The notes below the pieces were generated by a model. That model did no database searches. It had not been told where the DNA came from and saw nothing but the letters and a program-made list of their open reading frames with translations. The position numbers were made by a program, and so were the translations under genes. A stretch of DNA of 64,000 nucleotides from Trametopsis cervina (Eukaryota; Basidiomycota; Agaricomycetes; Polyporales; Irpicaceae), in the NCBI GenBank assembly GCA_022385755.1, contig MU278377.1:226537-290536 (forward strand), written 5' to 3'. This document shows positions 1 to 13,200 of the stretch, piece by piece. The first letter of the stretch is position 1, and every line of letters starts with the position of its first letter.

Positions 1-781
1 CCCCGTCCTTACATGCAGCATATGCTCAAGTATTGATCCTACAGACTGGGCGCAACATGATCCGTCAACCCAATCCGACTCCCCCCGTGTGCTTTCGCAA
101 CTGGAATTTGTTCAATTCCGATGCTAATAGTACGTAGCGGTCCTCAAACCGCGTTGTGGTATGTAAACACCCACTTCGGCGAAACAACCGACCGCCGGTG
201 CCGCAATTTCATCCACTCGAGCTAAGCCAAGCGAAAGAATACAGCATACACATACCGCATACCGCGGCATGATATGATTGAGAACTGGCTACCGGGGTTG
301 GGGCGTAAGGAATAAGACGGAAGCGGGACAGGAGAAATGATTGTAAGAGTTTATGCTGTGATGGCCACCATACCGTCGGCGATGAATATGCACGCGAACT
401 CGCGAACAATATACGCCTCAATAGATCATCATACAGTCGGTGCTGAGCTCGCGTACGCTGAGAACGATCCGTATATGCGTGGGTGCAGACTTCGCAGCCA
501 AAGCGAGCCTCCAACTACACTCCGACGGCCCGTACTGTATGCTGATGTTGATGTTGCCCCCCCGAGGCCTCCGACGGGTGTGGCTGTAGACGACGACACA
601 CAAAACACCATCATCAAACATGTAATGTTTGTCGAGTAGTTAATGATACAATGAAGCGAAAGCACAGGCAAACAGTCGTGATCAAACAGTCGTGATTAAG
701 CAGATGTGATTAAGCACACAGGCCAGTGCACGCTCGGGTTCGGGGGGCCGTGCCACCCACCCACGAACAGAACATCATATC

Positions 782-798
782 GTTGTTGTTGTTGTTGT
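782..798. repeat. GTT trinucleotide microsatellite
   Basis: Five to six uninterrupted GTT units, with no gene in reach. Confidence 0.8.
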
Positions 799-880
799 GA
801 TAATGCGCGTGCAGCCGCGAAACTCTCTAACTTGATGCGCTGTGATGCCCACCTTTGCTTACCATCGCGTACGGGGGTTC

Positions 881-905
881 TTGCATTGCATTGCATTTGC
901 ATTGC
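881..905. repeat. TTGCA pentanucleotide repeat
   Basis: About five near-perfect TTGCA units, one carrying an extra T. Confidence 0.75.
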
Positions 906-1569
906 GCGACCCTGCCCCGGACTTATGCTGTGCTGTGCTGCTGGTGGGATGCGAATAAGCTTTTGAAAAGCCGGAACGGGAGAACTTCCACATTTCGTAC
1001 AGTAAAGTTAGTACCTTGCGTTTGTGCGCGTGAGTGTTCTGGCACATAACTATGAGTGCGAACCCTAAATTATCGCTGTCTGTCGTCACACTTCCTGCAA
1101 GGTCCTTCGGTACCTGAGCAGTATACATTGGCATTGGAATGGATCCGTTAGAGTACCCAAATGTGTGATCCACACTCGGTATTGGATTTCATTTCAGCCA
1201 CGCTGCCGAGGTACGTGCGTGTGCATGGGTGGCTCTTCACTTGGCAAGTTCGTTTCGTTCCGTCTCGGAACGCAAAACCTTCGTTCCAGTTCCAACCACA
1301 CATTGCGCAACTAACCAGCGTCCGTCCGTCCGTCGCTCGTTCGTTCATTCCCGGAACAGGCAGCCCCGGACCCAGCCAGGCAAAGCAGGCGATGAGATGG
1401 ACATGACAAAGTCAGTGATGGACGATGAACAAACAAACCGTCAGTCAGTCGGATGCTTCGCGTCGTGTTCGCAGCCCTCGGAACGCCCGTCATAGTAGCG
1501 CTCTGCACACAGTCAAGTTTGAGGCGCCGCTGAAGTCACTGTGCAGAGACTTGGCATGCCGTTGTGTAT

Positions 1570-1588
1570 GGATTGGATTGGATTGGAT
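1570..1588. repeat. GATTG pentanucleotide repeat
   Basis: Nearly four GATTG units in a row in non-coding DNA. Confidence 0.75.
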
Positions 1589-4131
1589 CTACGATGTGCT
1601 CTACGGATGCCGATGCAGCACATGCGCTGCCGCTGCGGTGAATACGAGATTTGATTCCGCTCAGATCTTCACGCAAGCGTGCAGCGCTTCGCATCCGGAA
1701 CTCTCGCCCTCTGTCCTCCTCGTTCTCCTCTCTCCGGGCTGCACAATCGGAGGACGCGGTTTGATCGTAGATGCGCCATATGGCACCTACGCGCGTCGGA
1801 ACGCAATGCTCGGACGGGCGCGTAAGAACGCAACGGACGGAGCGGACAATACATCTGCGTGTTGGCTGCACCGCTTTTACGAGCATTACGCGCCGGAATT
1901 TGTCGATCGCGAGGGCGAGGGCGTGGGGTTTGTAAGTAAGTGACTTTGTAAGAAAGGTTACAGCAACAGCAACGCACCCCATGTGGGTCGACTCGACGCG
2001 TAAGAAGGCGATCTGCACGCAACCGTTGACTCACGCGCAAGCGAGCATCGCGTCTCTGCGCCCTCTCGTCTACTGCGACCTGCGAGCCCGGCGGCATCTG
2101 GGCATGTGCGCGATGATGCGTCGCGAACTTCCGAGCTTCACCCAGCGGCAGAAGGAAGCTACGCTGCGCTACTGGGATTTCCGCGAGTAAAGGAAAAAGG
2201 TCGGAGGGTGGGAAGGCCCGACGTTTGGATCAACGGCCGCGTCACGACGACACACACGCAAATGCGCGAGGACAGGTGGAAGATGCGGCTGTGCTATGTA
2301 CGCTGCACTAGAAGCTAGAAGCACTGGCAGAAAGTAAAGATGACAATGCGCGACGCGTATCTTACACGCAAAATCCGGGTCCCATCAACGCAGCCTCAGC
2401 CCCGGCTGGCTGCTTGGACGTTTTACGTCCGTCCGTGGGTGAGGTGGTCCTTGTGTTGGGGCCTGTGTTCGGTGATGGGATGTGATGTGATGGACTGGGA
2501 TCTGGGAAGCGTTCACTGCTGCACACTGCTTCGGGCTTAGCTGTTAGCTGTGGTTATGGGTCGAAACAAACTTTCAACTGCGGTCAAAATGGTCACGACG
2601 AACGAAGTGGATCTCATTTCATGGGCATAGCAGGAACCTTACAGTACATGACAATAGAGCAGAGCAGCAGGCGACTAAATGTACTGCGAATCGATAGCAG
2701 TCGGCATCGGAGCCGCGCAGAGCACGATGCTGTATGGTAAACGAAATGCAAGAGGTGTAAAAGACAGTGGAGGCGGCAGGTGACTGATATCTGCACGTAA
2801 CCTCATGAGATCTGAGATCTGATTGCAAACCTGTGCTTGCTAGCCCTGTCGGAAACAATCGAGATGAGCGAGACAAAGGTAATATTGCCGGTTGTGGTCA
2901 CGGTCCGGTTAATGAAAGGCGTTGCGCCAGGGGTAGCGTGTCGTGCGAGGGCCTTTTTGCTGCACAAGAGCAGTCTTGCAAGTGAGAGCAAGAAATAGGA
3001 GCTTGTGTGTGCAATGGAGAAGCAGTCAAGCTCAAGGTTACTACCATTTCGGGTGGCGTAATTTGTCAGCGGGGGAATGAGAGTTTAAGGATCGTCACGG
3101 CGTAGTGGTAGAGTACTCTATGTGCTATGTGCTGGCATCGGAGGCTGTGTCGATGACCGCCAGACAACAACAGTTGAAGCCCAGGGTCGTCTTCGTCCGT
3201 TCTCGGTATCCATGTTTGACTCCGTACTAGGTTCTCCAACCATATGGCGAATCGGATCGGAAATTGGCAGAGTAGCAGACAAGCTGGCAGTCGCACTGTG
3301 CAGTACTGCATGTCCTCTGCCTGAAGCTGGACCTTATGGGGGTACAGTGCGCTCCGAACATGTCGTCCGAGACGGGCACACACGCGAGCAGAAGCAGCAG
3401 CACCAGGCTGGATCGGCTGCAGCGAGTGCAGCATCGGTTTTGGCCCATCGTAGCAGGCGTTCATCCGCATCGGCACGCCCGGAAATTCATCTCTTCATCA
3501 TTATCATTGCAGCACTGGTCTTGCGGACGTGGAAGTGTCTTTGTAAGGCTGGACGCGAGCAGTGCCACGGCGCTGCTGCGAACGGTGCTCGTCGGGCGAC
3601 GGCCGCTGTTCTGCACGGCGGGCAGGGCAGCTCTCGCAGCGTCGACGGCATCGAGCCACGGCTAGTCGCGTCGCGCTGACAGAGTTTACTTTCGCTGTGC
3701 GGAGAAGAATGGCCGTGTGTGAGAGGGGAGGTAGTGAGTGCCTCATATGATCTTGATCGAGATGAGGCGCGCGTAGTGCGCGCTTAGCGTCCATCGCTCT
3801 CGCAGCTGTTCCGTACGGCCGTTCCCCAGATTTCGTACAAGTACTCATCCCTCCGTCCACCATGCTTTGATTCCACTTCTCCTTCTTGGCTCGTTTGGCC
3901 TTTCCCTTCTTAATTTTCGCGTCTCGGCGAGTCGTTCGAGGTCTACAGCGACGCTAGCACACCGTCCGTGCATCGCGTCCACAGCGCGTCCGACCAGCTA
4001 CGCACGCACGCACGGCTTGCCGCTTTCTCTTCGTCCGTCCGCGCCGCCCTGTACACCCCTTCACAGCCCTGTCCGTGCCCGGCTCGCCTCTTCCCTTTCG
4101 TACCTAGTATTTTATCGCTACTATTTGCATA

Positions 4132-6455
4132 ATGGCCGAGAAACGGACAGCCACTCCCGGGCCCAGCACTACGCTTCAGCGAGGTCAGGCCCTCTCCCGT
4201 GCTCTATTTCAGAGATCCTCATCTGCGTTTGTTTGATCCACAGGCAAGGCATGTTTGCGATGCAGGAAAAGGAAGATGGTGCGCTTAAAGCTTGTTAATC
4301 GCGTTCCGCGCATCTAACCGGGCACCTCTCTCTCTCTCACAGAAATGTGACGGTGCGAAACCCGCCTGTCAGCAGTGCGTCAGAGCGAAGAAATCCGAGG
4401 CCTGCGAGTACGATGACGGAAAGGGAAAGACGAGGACACAGCTCATGCGCGAGCATATTCAGCAGCTGGAGCTGAGAATAAAGGAGCTTGAGAGCACGGA
4501 TTATCGACACTCTCCGTCTGTCACCCTCTTTGACCCTCATGCCCCTTCCCCGTACCTTTCAGAGTCATCCTCGTCGTCAAGTCATGACTCCCCCGGCGGT
4601 TTTAGTCTCTCAACATCAGCTTCCCCGGTGCCATTCTCTCTCGGTACGTTCCGCACGCGACACTCATTATGCGATTAACACTCATATCTCGTGGCAGATC
4701 CTGAACATCCGTCATGGGAGGGACAGTGGAATAGCATGGGAGTGAGTCGCTCCTCAAACAAGGTTTCATACTTGAGACTAACATCGCCTTATAGGACTTT
4801 GCTACCACCGACGTGCTTGAGTCTTTCGCCCCGGAGGAACCTCCCTTCGAGCTAGCCCAGATGCTGTACGTGTAAATCTTCCGTGATTTACAATTAGGCC
4901 ACATCTGATGCATCCACAGCCTCAATCACTTCCTCGCACACCGTCATCAATGTGGGTTCGAGCTGCATGCTGGACGTCTGCGCGAGTCGCTTCATCTCCC
5001 ACTCACCGAGCGCAGACACCCCGTGCTCATGAACGCGATCTTCCTCTGGGCGTGCTACCTCTCAAGACCGAACCCGCTCAGCCAGCACGAGGACCTGTAC
5101 CTCACCCGCGCGCTGGCCTCCATAAGTGACGCCGCGAAGCACTCGAGCAAAGTGATCGACCTCATCCAGGCCTCGTGCTTGCTCTCCCTCTATTTCCTCT
5201 CTAATGCATGTCTCCCCGAAGGCAGCTATCATGCCGGTGCCGCCGCGTCGCTTGCCCTCCAGTGGGGACTGCATCAGATTGGATCACCTGAGGTGACACC
5301 GCCAAGTGCGATGATGTCTGACTGGGACCGTCCTTTCACCCTCGACCCTCCGAAGGACAGCATCGAGCAGGGCGAACGGATCCTCACGTTCTGGCAGGTG
5401 TACGACCTCGACCGATGCTGGTCGGTCGCCCTCCAACGCCCGGCGATGCTTCCCGACAGCAAGCATCCGAAGACGACCATCACGACGCCTTGGCCACAGC
5501 GCATGGAGGAATACGAAGCGGTGAGTTATAGCCGTGGCTGTAGGGTTGCGCCGTGCGATTCTGATCATGTCATCAGGGCGAGGTTGATTGGGGACGAAGC
5601 GGGCAGCCGACTATCAGCGCCTTTTTTATGCATCAGGCACAGGCCACGACCCTTGTCGGCGGCTTCTCCACAGCAGCACTGCGCGTTAAGGCGTCGTCTC
5701 TATTGGAGGGCGCCAACAAGCTGTCTTCGAGCTGGAACCCGCGTAAGTTTGCTTGTTGTTTCGCGTTCTGCGCAGGTCAGCAGGTGAACTGACTGGACTC
5801 GGTTTCTGTGCATGTATACAGGCTTATCCCCCACGAACAACTTTATGGACAACTTCCGCGCATTCGAAGCGACGATTGCGCGGTTCACGACGACATTATT
5901 GCCGCTGCACCAGCTGGCAGCGACCATGCCTGACGACAAGTATACGCTGTACATGATCCACAGTCTCTCCCAGACCGCGGTCATCCGTCTCCACCACCCT
6001 TTCATCGCCGACAATCAAATGTCCCGCGAGAAATCTCTGCTCGCCGCGCGCGCCGTTACCTTGGTGACAAAGCACATCACCGAACCCGACTTCGAGTATC
6101 TCGATCCGCTCCTGGGGGTGAGTCGTCCCGCGCGTGACCCGCAACCCGCGCACCGGCGTGCTGATGTGTTTTTCCGCCTTTTTTTCTCTTTCATTTAGCA
6201 TTGTTGGGTTTCTGCGGCGCGTGTGTTCGTGTTCGAGCTCGTGCAGCGGCAGTCGGCATGGCCGCCTGTTGACGTCGCGGACATCCGCGGCGAACTTTCC
6301 ACGCTGCTTTTCGCCCTCGTCAAGCTCGGCACCCGGTATCCGCTACTCGGTCAGTACAGCATACAGTCACTCTGTATGACCCCCAGCTGACAACGTATGC
6401 AGGGTTCGAGGCGGCGAAAATGCAGAAGATCTTGGACGGCCTGGTCCCCTCCTGA
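4132..6455 (+). CDS. Zn(II)2Cys6 fungal-specific transcription factor
   Basis: A sequence-specific DNA-binding regulator acting in the nucleus. After a short N-terminus, exons 1-3 assemble a binuclear zinc cluster with the six cysteines of the family (CLRC, then KCDG, CQQC and a last Cys) at about residues 21-50. A basic linker and a short coiled coil (QLELRIKELE) for dimerisation follow, then a Ser/Pro-rich linker. The rest is the fungal-specific transcription factor middle homology region, with helices such as LMNAIFLWACYLSRP and a WQVYDLDRCW segment. The start at 4132 is in frame with the cluster. Clear splice pairs include 4184-4243, 4279-4342, 4644-4697 and 4742-4794, and the first intron interrupts the codon just before the cluster. 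Its target genes cannot be inferred: no enzyme cluster lies beside it. Confidence 0.9.
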
Positions 6456-8667
6456 TCAACGAACGAAACGCGGCAAGACGGGTCTCACACATCACGTTGA
6501 CTTTTCACATCCGGTAGCGCTACCTGATACTTCGCGGGCGGCCATTGTAGCGCGATTGAACCTTTTATTTTCCTCGGTTGCGGGACTACCATCGACAGCG
6601 TGTCTTGGCTAGTTATGTCCCTAGACATAAGCGACCTCACCCCCCATTCACATTCTTACCACGTTCCCACCCCTGAAGTTTTTCTTTCTTCTCCCACGGA
6701 CGCTTCCCTTTACTTCAGACCCCACGCGATCTAATTCAAGCTGTGCTGCTGGCCATTAAATGGTACGGATGACGGACCTTTTCCAACCCCCCCTTCTGCT
6801 TTCGGATAGTGTTGTGTTTCCCTGACGATGCTCGCGGACCTTTGTTTTTTGCTCTCTTCGTTCTCGGACTTGTGCGTCTTCTTAATTCTCGGACTACCGG
6901 ACTCTGGCAGGTTTACATTACGGACATATTCTCGCGGACACTGTATCTTCATACATTCATGATGACGTTGACGGACAATTAAAACTTAATGTACAGTAGC
7001 ACTAAAGTACAGTAGACGATTTTTTTTTCCATAACAGACTTTCCCCACCTTTCTTCTTCTTGGTGTTGGTCTTCTTCCGGTCTTGATGCTGGAACGTTTT
7101 GGGCTTTGTGTTGTATTCACGGACTCTCGCTGGACATGGATCCTGACGGACTTATTAGTTACGGTCGTTGTGTAGTCAATTCTACTCACAATAATGAAAG
7201 TCGAAGAATGCAAATACAAATACAGTACCTGCCAGATGGCCCAGAACACAAGTACAAGTAAGCGGCCGCGCTAAGCCATCATCCACCTCGTAGATGGAAA
7301 ACTGGTACGCCCATGGGGATACAGCTGCGTAGTCTCAGGATCAAGGGGTGGGTCAGAACAGCCTCCTAACCCTCACGATTTTGTTTAATACCGCAGATGG
7401 GGCGCTCACTCTGATTGATAACGAAGCGCAGAAGCCGTTTTTTTCATGAGTGCGGAGACATACATATATCCGAGATTCGATAGCGGAGTCTCACAACACA
7501 ACGTTAATACCCATATGCGATCATTTCGGGATATATGGGGGAATAACCCGGATTGGTCGTAACACGGATTGGTCGTAGTCCTCGGTGGAGACGTTGTAAG
7601 GATGCGGCAGCGGGATGTTTGTATGGATGTGCCGTTACCAGAACAAATGCTGGGAGAACATCTCACGGCACCGCAACCAGGGGCGATCTTTTGACACATA
7701 TCAGAGTAGATGCGCTGCTAGTAGCAAAGCTAAAGAAACAATGGGACATGCGTCCTATGGAACAAACCAAATATCACGTTGTCGTGATAGAAACGATGAC
7801 AAAAATTCAGCTGCGCGGCTTGAATAAGCAGGTGCTGTGAAAGGTTCTTGATACATCGACCAGATAGCGGTCACAATATGCTCTTGCGGCAGCATCCAGA
7901 TGGTTCCATCAGCCAAAGATCTCTTGCTTCGTGTTTAGCACATTCAGCTCAGGTAGCCTGTGCAGAGGTCAGAGATTATCGTCAGCACACACGGACTTCG
8001 AGGCAAGCGCCTGCCGAATACGGTATCGTGAGTTCGAAAGCACAGCCCTACGGGATCCTCTGGTGCCACGAAGAACAAGAGGGCGCCGCAATTAAGAACT
8101 TCGAATCCATGACAAAGCCGTACATGCCTGGAAGAATTTTGCTGATCTCGGGATGTTGCGAGATGGACAGATGATACGAGACAGCGGAAAACCGACGACC
8201 ATGAAAACATCACACCCTTGCCACTGTGGAGCGGTTAGATTGCGGGAATACCTTTGTATAGAGGTTCACAAGGTACTCACTGAATTCCCGCAGTCTCGGC
8301 TGATGCTCGTGGTGGCTGGTTTTGGCGGTCTTTGTAAATCGAGACATGCCAGAGATCCGGAGGGTAGGGCGTTGTGGGAGAGAGAGCGCCTCGAATTAAC
8401 GGTGACTTATCTGCGCATGTACGACATGTGACAAGCCGACACCGAAGGATCTGAGTGTCACGTAATTAGAAGTAGAGTGGTGGCAGGCAGGCCGCTTTGT
8501 GTCTCCAGTCATTCATACGAACGGTGTTTGCGCAGCAGCTGAGAAGAAAGGCTGTGCATGCACAAGGATTAATAACATATGTATCACGTACAGAAGCAAC
8601 AATGTATTTGCACCGCTTGCTGCGAGCAGACGTCAACTGGCAGAAGACAGTCACCGATGCAAGGTTC
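6456..8667. other. Intergenic stretch, possible unrecognised minus-strand coding remnants
   Basis: Begins with the 3' region of the transcription factor gene, which includes the CGGAC cluster (6697-7151). Between about 7860 and 8330 the minus strand has short open frames separated by plausible splice sites (for example a GTGAGT donor and CCACAG acceptor around 8225-8280), but I recognise no family and the frames do not join into a long protein. Nothing else could be supported. Confidence 0.4.
6697..7151 (+). repeat. Cluster of eleven CGGAC words on one strand
   Basis: CGGAC starts at 6697, 6773, 6835, 6865, 6890, 6898, 6921, 6935, 6972, 7120 and 7147. I see no reverse-complement copies in the same interval. 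The spacing is irregular (8 to about 150 bp), so this is not a simple tandem repeat. It lies in T-rich sequence just 3' of the Zn2Cys6 gene. It may be eroded repeat DNA or a run of protein-binding sites. Confidence 0.6.
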
Positions 8668-9886
8668 TCATCGGCTTTGTGGTAATCCCGCTGTGTTCTC
8701 AAACCATCTGACCACAGCCGCAACTTTTCGAACGGTCGCGTCACTATTACCGAGCCGTAAATCTGGCCGAAACCGCTCGTCGTTCACACCGATGTCTCGA
8801 TCGGGAGCCCGGGGCATTGTTCGATAGCAAATAAGCATGGAAGAATTCAGTGCAGGAGAAGCGGTCAGAGAGAGAGTCGATTGAGTAGAGCTGGTAGCAT
8901 CAGTTGCCGCTAGGAGATCTGTAGTACCAGTCAACATTATTGTCGGCTGTTTAAGGCGGAAATACAGAAACGCACTTTGCAGATACACGATGTCGCCCCT
9001 TTTTATGGCCGTCCCGGTTAGAGAGGTTCCACCCCAATGTTCAGCGACTTCTCGCCACGCTGTTAATCTACAGACCTCGCCGTCTTCGTCCCCAATGATC
9101 ATCTTCAAAAGGGACACTTCTTTTCCTGCATCTGGACCTCTCTTGATTCGAATAGTGTCGGGGCCTTCTGTCTCTAGTACTGCAGCTAGCACGTTTACTT
9201 TCTGCTTCGAATCAGACGGTGATCCACCTGGCCCAAACTTGTGAGTGGCTCTGGGGCGTTTCCGCAAGAGGGCGAGGGAAGCGAGGGAGTGGAGGCTGAA
9301 GTGAAAGCTGGGGAAACGGGCAACGGAGGTGTCTGACGAGTTCTTATATGAGAGGGAGTATGAGTCCGTCTCTTGGCTTTCTGGCGTGTTCCCTAGCTGA
9401 GTCTCCGCGATACGAGAGCGGGTAAAACTGCCCGTAGGACGCAGGAAGGTGATCTCATGCCGATCAGCGGTGTGGCCTCCCCGCGAGTCATTAGGCAGTG
9501 TAGGAGGCCATGTAATAAGTGTAGAGTCCTGTTCTTTTCGCGGGCGACACTTCAACCAAAGAAGATATGGCAGGAGATATGGGAAGCAAACCTCTCACAT
9601 GCTGGCCCGAAGGGTTGTAAGCCGCGATATCTTCTTCAGGATCCTCAATACCCCCAAAGATAATGTTTTCATACAGACGGGATATTCGCCGACTTGCTTC
9701 CTCCAGCGTAGCTGGTGGTAAAGAGTATATACCGCTGCCCGATGATAGTGTTCGAGTACCCTGCGATGGGCCGCTGGTTTCGATGATACGCCATTTCCGT
9801 CCGTGGGGCTCTTCTTTATCGGATTTCAGATAGTCACGTAAATCCTTCAGCGTCGGTGCGCCTACAAACACTTGGTATCGAGGCAT
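8668..9886 (-). CDS. OB-fold protein, shieldin complex subunit 2 (SHLD2)-like
   Basis: Probably a single-stranded-DNA-binding or DNA-repair scaffold protein. The start chosen is the ATG at 9886 (MPRYQVFVGAP), since the frame upstream is closed by a stop. Exon 1 (9599-9886) joins exon 2 (8668-9528) through a GTGAGA...ACAG intron of 70 bp, giving about 382 residues. There may be a further intron near 9240-9300, where the encoded sequence is low in complexity. The central block (about residues 185-270), with KVNVLAAVLETEGPD, VSLLKMIIGDEDG, CRLTAWREVAEHW and IKRGDIVYLQS, reads as an OB-fold: alternating strands followed by the typical RGDIVYL strand. The C-terminus (RPDLRLGNSDATVRKVAAVV) is the tail I associate with fungal proteins annotated as SHLD2 OB1-domain proteins. 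The OB-fold is seen in the sequence; the SHLD2 link rests on family resemblance. The gene is divergent from the transporter at 10298. Confidence 0.65.
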
Positions 9887-10297
9887 TGGTACGAAAGACG
9901 TGGCCAGCGCATTTGAAATATCCAAATCTGGCTAGAGGTAGATGACCGTTGCAGCGCTACATGCGTGACTTCATCGGTGACACTTTAGTGACAGACGTCA
10001 CATCAATACAGCTGGATGACGGCAGACGTCTCTGTTCGAGAGCTGCAGACTACCACGAAGCAACGACTCTTGATGACCAGATAGCTTTCTGCGTTACCGT
10101 TTGCTCGTTAGGAGACTAGTGCGCGGGCACCTTCCGCATATACGAATCCACGAAAGGTGCGTCAGACTTGGCAGGTGTGCATGCAACGCGCATGTTGAGA
10201 GCACCTTAACGTCCTTGCATTCTAGTGTAAAAAGCGATCGATTTCGCGCCCCAAACATATCAGTGTGGGCGTGGGACGTTACTATTGAAAACCCAAC
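9887..10297. promoter_or_regulatory. Divergent promoter between the OB-fold gene and the BRE4-like gene
   Basis: These 411 bp separate two start codons pointing away from each other, so both promoters and leaders must fit here or overlap. No TATA box or defined operator stands out. Confidence 0.5.
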
Positions 10298-13200
10298 ATG
10301 GATGGACGACATACCAGCCCCCCTAGTACGCCCTCCCCCGGCTCTCAATCTGTGAGCATACCCATACCTCAATATTTGAGGGAGGTCGGAGAGTCGTCAG
10401 ACGACTCTCCGTTCCGCGAGATTGTAGGATCTCCGGAAGCCGTACGTAGCCTTCCCAATCATGGTCAACAAGTTGCAGACTACTTCCCCTCTCGGCCTGC
10501 GACCATCTCAATCCGGGAGTCAGCGCAACCACGCACTACTCGTCCATCCTTGTTTCGAAACGCGACCTCTTCTTTCACCTCCCAAACGAGAGGACAAGCA
10601 TCTTCAAGTGGCGGAGCCACCGGGCTAAGTTCTTCGCGGTCGGCTCAGCTCTCTGGGGACAGGTGGCGTCGGGAAGGAGGCGAATGGACGGTATTTGGAG
10701 AACTCATGGATTCTAGTCCCCATGAACATGATGGCAAGACCGCACGCTCAGCCACAACTAGACTGCGATCCGGTAGCCTCAAAGATTTTCTTGGTAGCCG
10801 TCCTTCCGCAGTTGCTGGTCGATATTCAACTGTCAATCGCCCCGCAGCCTCATTTGCAAACTATGAGCTGCGTGCCTCAAGCCATAGCGTGTCCACCGAA
10901 GATGGTGGAGCGGAGAGTACGATCCGCGCGTCCGACACTATCTCTGAGTCTTCAGAGCACCCTACAGGAGAAGAAAGCGCGCCGTCAGGGATACAAGAGT
11001 CTAGACCGGCGAAACGTTCATGGTTGCCAAAGATTTCTCTCTCCCCGCTACACCGTAACATATTGAAATGCTGCATCGCATACTTCATTGGCTCTCTTTT
11101 CACATACTCTTCCTTTTTGTCAGGATTCATCGCTGACATCAAGGGTGGAGATCCTGGAGAGCGGGTGCCGTCTCCCTCCGGCCATATGGTCGCCACTGTG
11201 TACGTGTTGACATAATGTCACTCTACGTTGCACTCACAATTCACTACGTAGAGCGGTCTATTTCAATCCTGCAAAAACTATTGGCGGGATGTTTGAGGCC
11301 GACATATACTGCCTTATTGGCCTTTTATACGCCGCCTTTATATCTTTGGGTAGTGTGTCCATGTACTGGTTCTTCGAAGTAAGGGCGGGATGGGAATGGT
11401 TAGCTGACTGCCTCGTCATTCTATGGATCGGACTCGGTATGTCTGGCATGGCATATATGAAGATGTGGATGGCCAAGCCCACCTTCAACACTGGTACGTA
11501 TGCACCGTGCATTTCGTTCGTGTCGTTGATACTGACGGTCTATTCTGAAGCTTGCAGTATGACTTCGATCATACTTTTCGTTGTGTGAGATCACACCACT
11601 ATTATACCCTTTGCTCACTGATGATTATTGATTAGAGTGGTGAAGGAAGGAGGATGGGAGACGCTCCTGGAGGTTTCGCTCATCGTTCTTGTCGGCGCTC
11701 TTGTGTCAAACTTTGTCTGCGCAATCTTCTGGCCGCAACGCGCAACACGTAATCTCCACACCACGATGTTGCAGACATTGGATTCTTTTGCCACGCTTGT
11801 CACCATGATTACAGAGACATTCCTACTCGAGGAGCCACTACAGTTAGTCAGCCAGGACAAGCTAGACAAAGCAACGAAGGACCACCAGTCAAGTTTCACG
11901 AAACTCAAGAAAGATCTAGGCGAGGCTCAGAGCGAACGCCTCGTTGGTGGCCCAGGAAAACCAATTCTGTCTACTTCCGCCCTCGGTTTGCTTGATAGGT
12001 CTTCGACTCAATCGCAAGATTTAGGGAGAGCTTATGAAGATGCGGTTGGCAGTCTCAACAGACTTGGACAACATCTGAACGGGCTGCGGAGTGGGATCAG
12101 CGTGCAATACGAACTCGTGAAGGCTGGACGGGACGGCAAATTGCATCTCAGAAGTCAATCGAAGCGGAATACTGGCAGTTTCGCTACCTCACCGGAAACT
12201 AAAAGTGTCATACTCGACCCCGCCGATCCCGAAAATGAAGAAAGAGCTCTCCTACAAGAGGCTGCTGACGCTTTTGGCGATTTGGTCGAGGACCTGGGAC
12301 CGCCACTTAAAGCGCTATCGGTGACTACCTCAATTTGAATGTGAAGTCTTGTACACGGACTGACGAGTGCTGAGTCTACAGCTTGCTTGTAGTGGAACGT
12401 TGACACGTCTACGAGAAGTTTTTAGCGGACCTGGTTTGGCTACGGGGAGTGAAATTAACAAGCTCGACCACGAGGAATTCGAACATTTATCCGAGACACT
12501 CGAACGTGCGCTATTCACATTCGACAGCACGTCGAATCATGCTGTGGTGAGGCTGTATCGTCGAGGCACTGGGACTCCAGGCCTGTCTCGCAGATCCACA
12601 TCAATGCTATCAGTCCCAGATGATAATTCAGTCCTAATGGGAGATGATAGTGAGAACATCTTTTTGGTCTATTTGTATGTCTATTTGTATCACTCTGGGT
12701 TGTGTGCTGAACGCAATCATCTGATGGTTTCGGTAGCTTCTTCTTCACAGTGCAAGAGTTCGCGAAAGAGCTTGTCTCGCTGGTTGATGCAATGAGGCGT
12801 ATATGCAATATACAGCAGGCGAATGCCAGGTCCTGGCGAAGGTTCTTTACTGTGCCGTGGAGGTTTCTGAGAACAAAAGTCCTCCGCAGTGGGCGATCCG
12901 CAGGTACACGAGGCCATGACAAGTCAGGCTTGCGGAGGAGATTTTGTACGTACCATCTATCGTCTATTATACAGCCTCTTCTGCGCAGGCTGATTCTCTT
13001 TACAAAGCCACCTTCTTTTCATCTCCGTCCAATAGAGCCCCCACATTTCCAAAGATCAAGCCACATGCTCCGAACACCATGCAGACTCCAGCGCGAGAGG
13101 AACTGTCATTCAGTCAAAGAGTCGGGCAGACGGTCTGGTCCATCGGCGCAAGGCTTAGAGAAAACGATAGCAAGTTTGCAATCAAGGCAGGCATGGCTAC

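Larger units (their letters stand above)
1..4131. other. Non-coding stretch upstream of the Zn2Cys6 gene
   Basis: No open reading frame here resembles a known protein, and I could not assemble spliced exons on either strand. The longest open frames (about 160-185 codons near 1425-2018 and 3122-3679) overlap each other on both strands and have the Arg/Ser/Cys-rich composition of chance frames in GC-rich DNA. The stretch holds several simple repeats, listed separately, and ends in a C/T-rich tract that probably contains the promoter and leader of the transcription factor at 4132. Confidence 0.6.

Noticed and set aside
3095..3130. A tRNA-like A-box (GTAGTGGTAGAG)
   Set aside because: No matching B-box, acceptor stem or T-run follows at the right distance.
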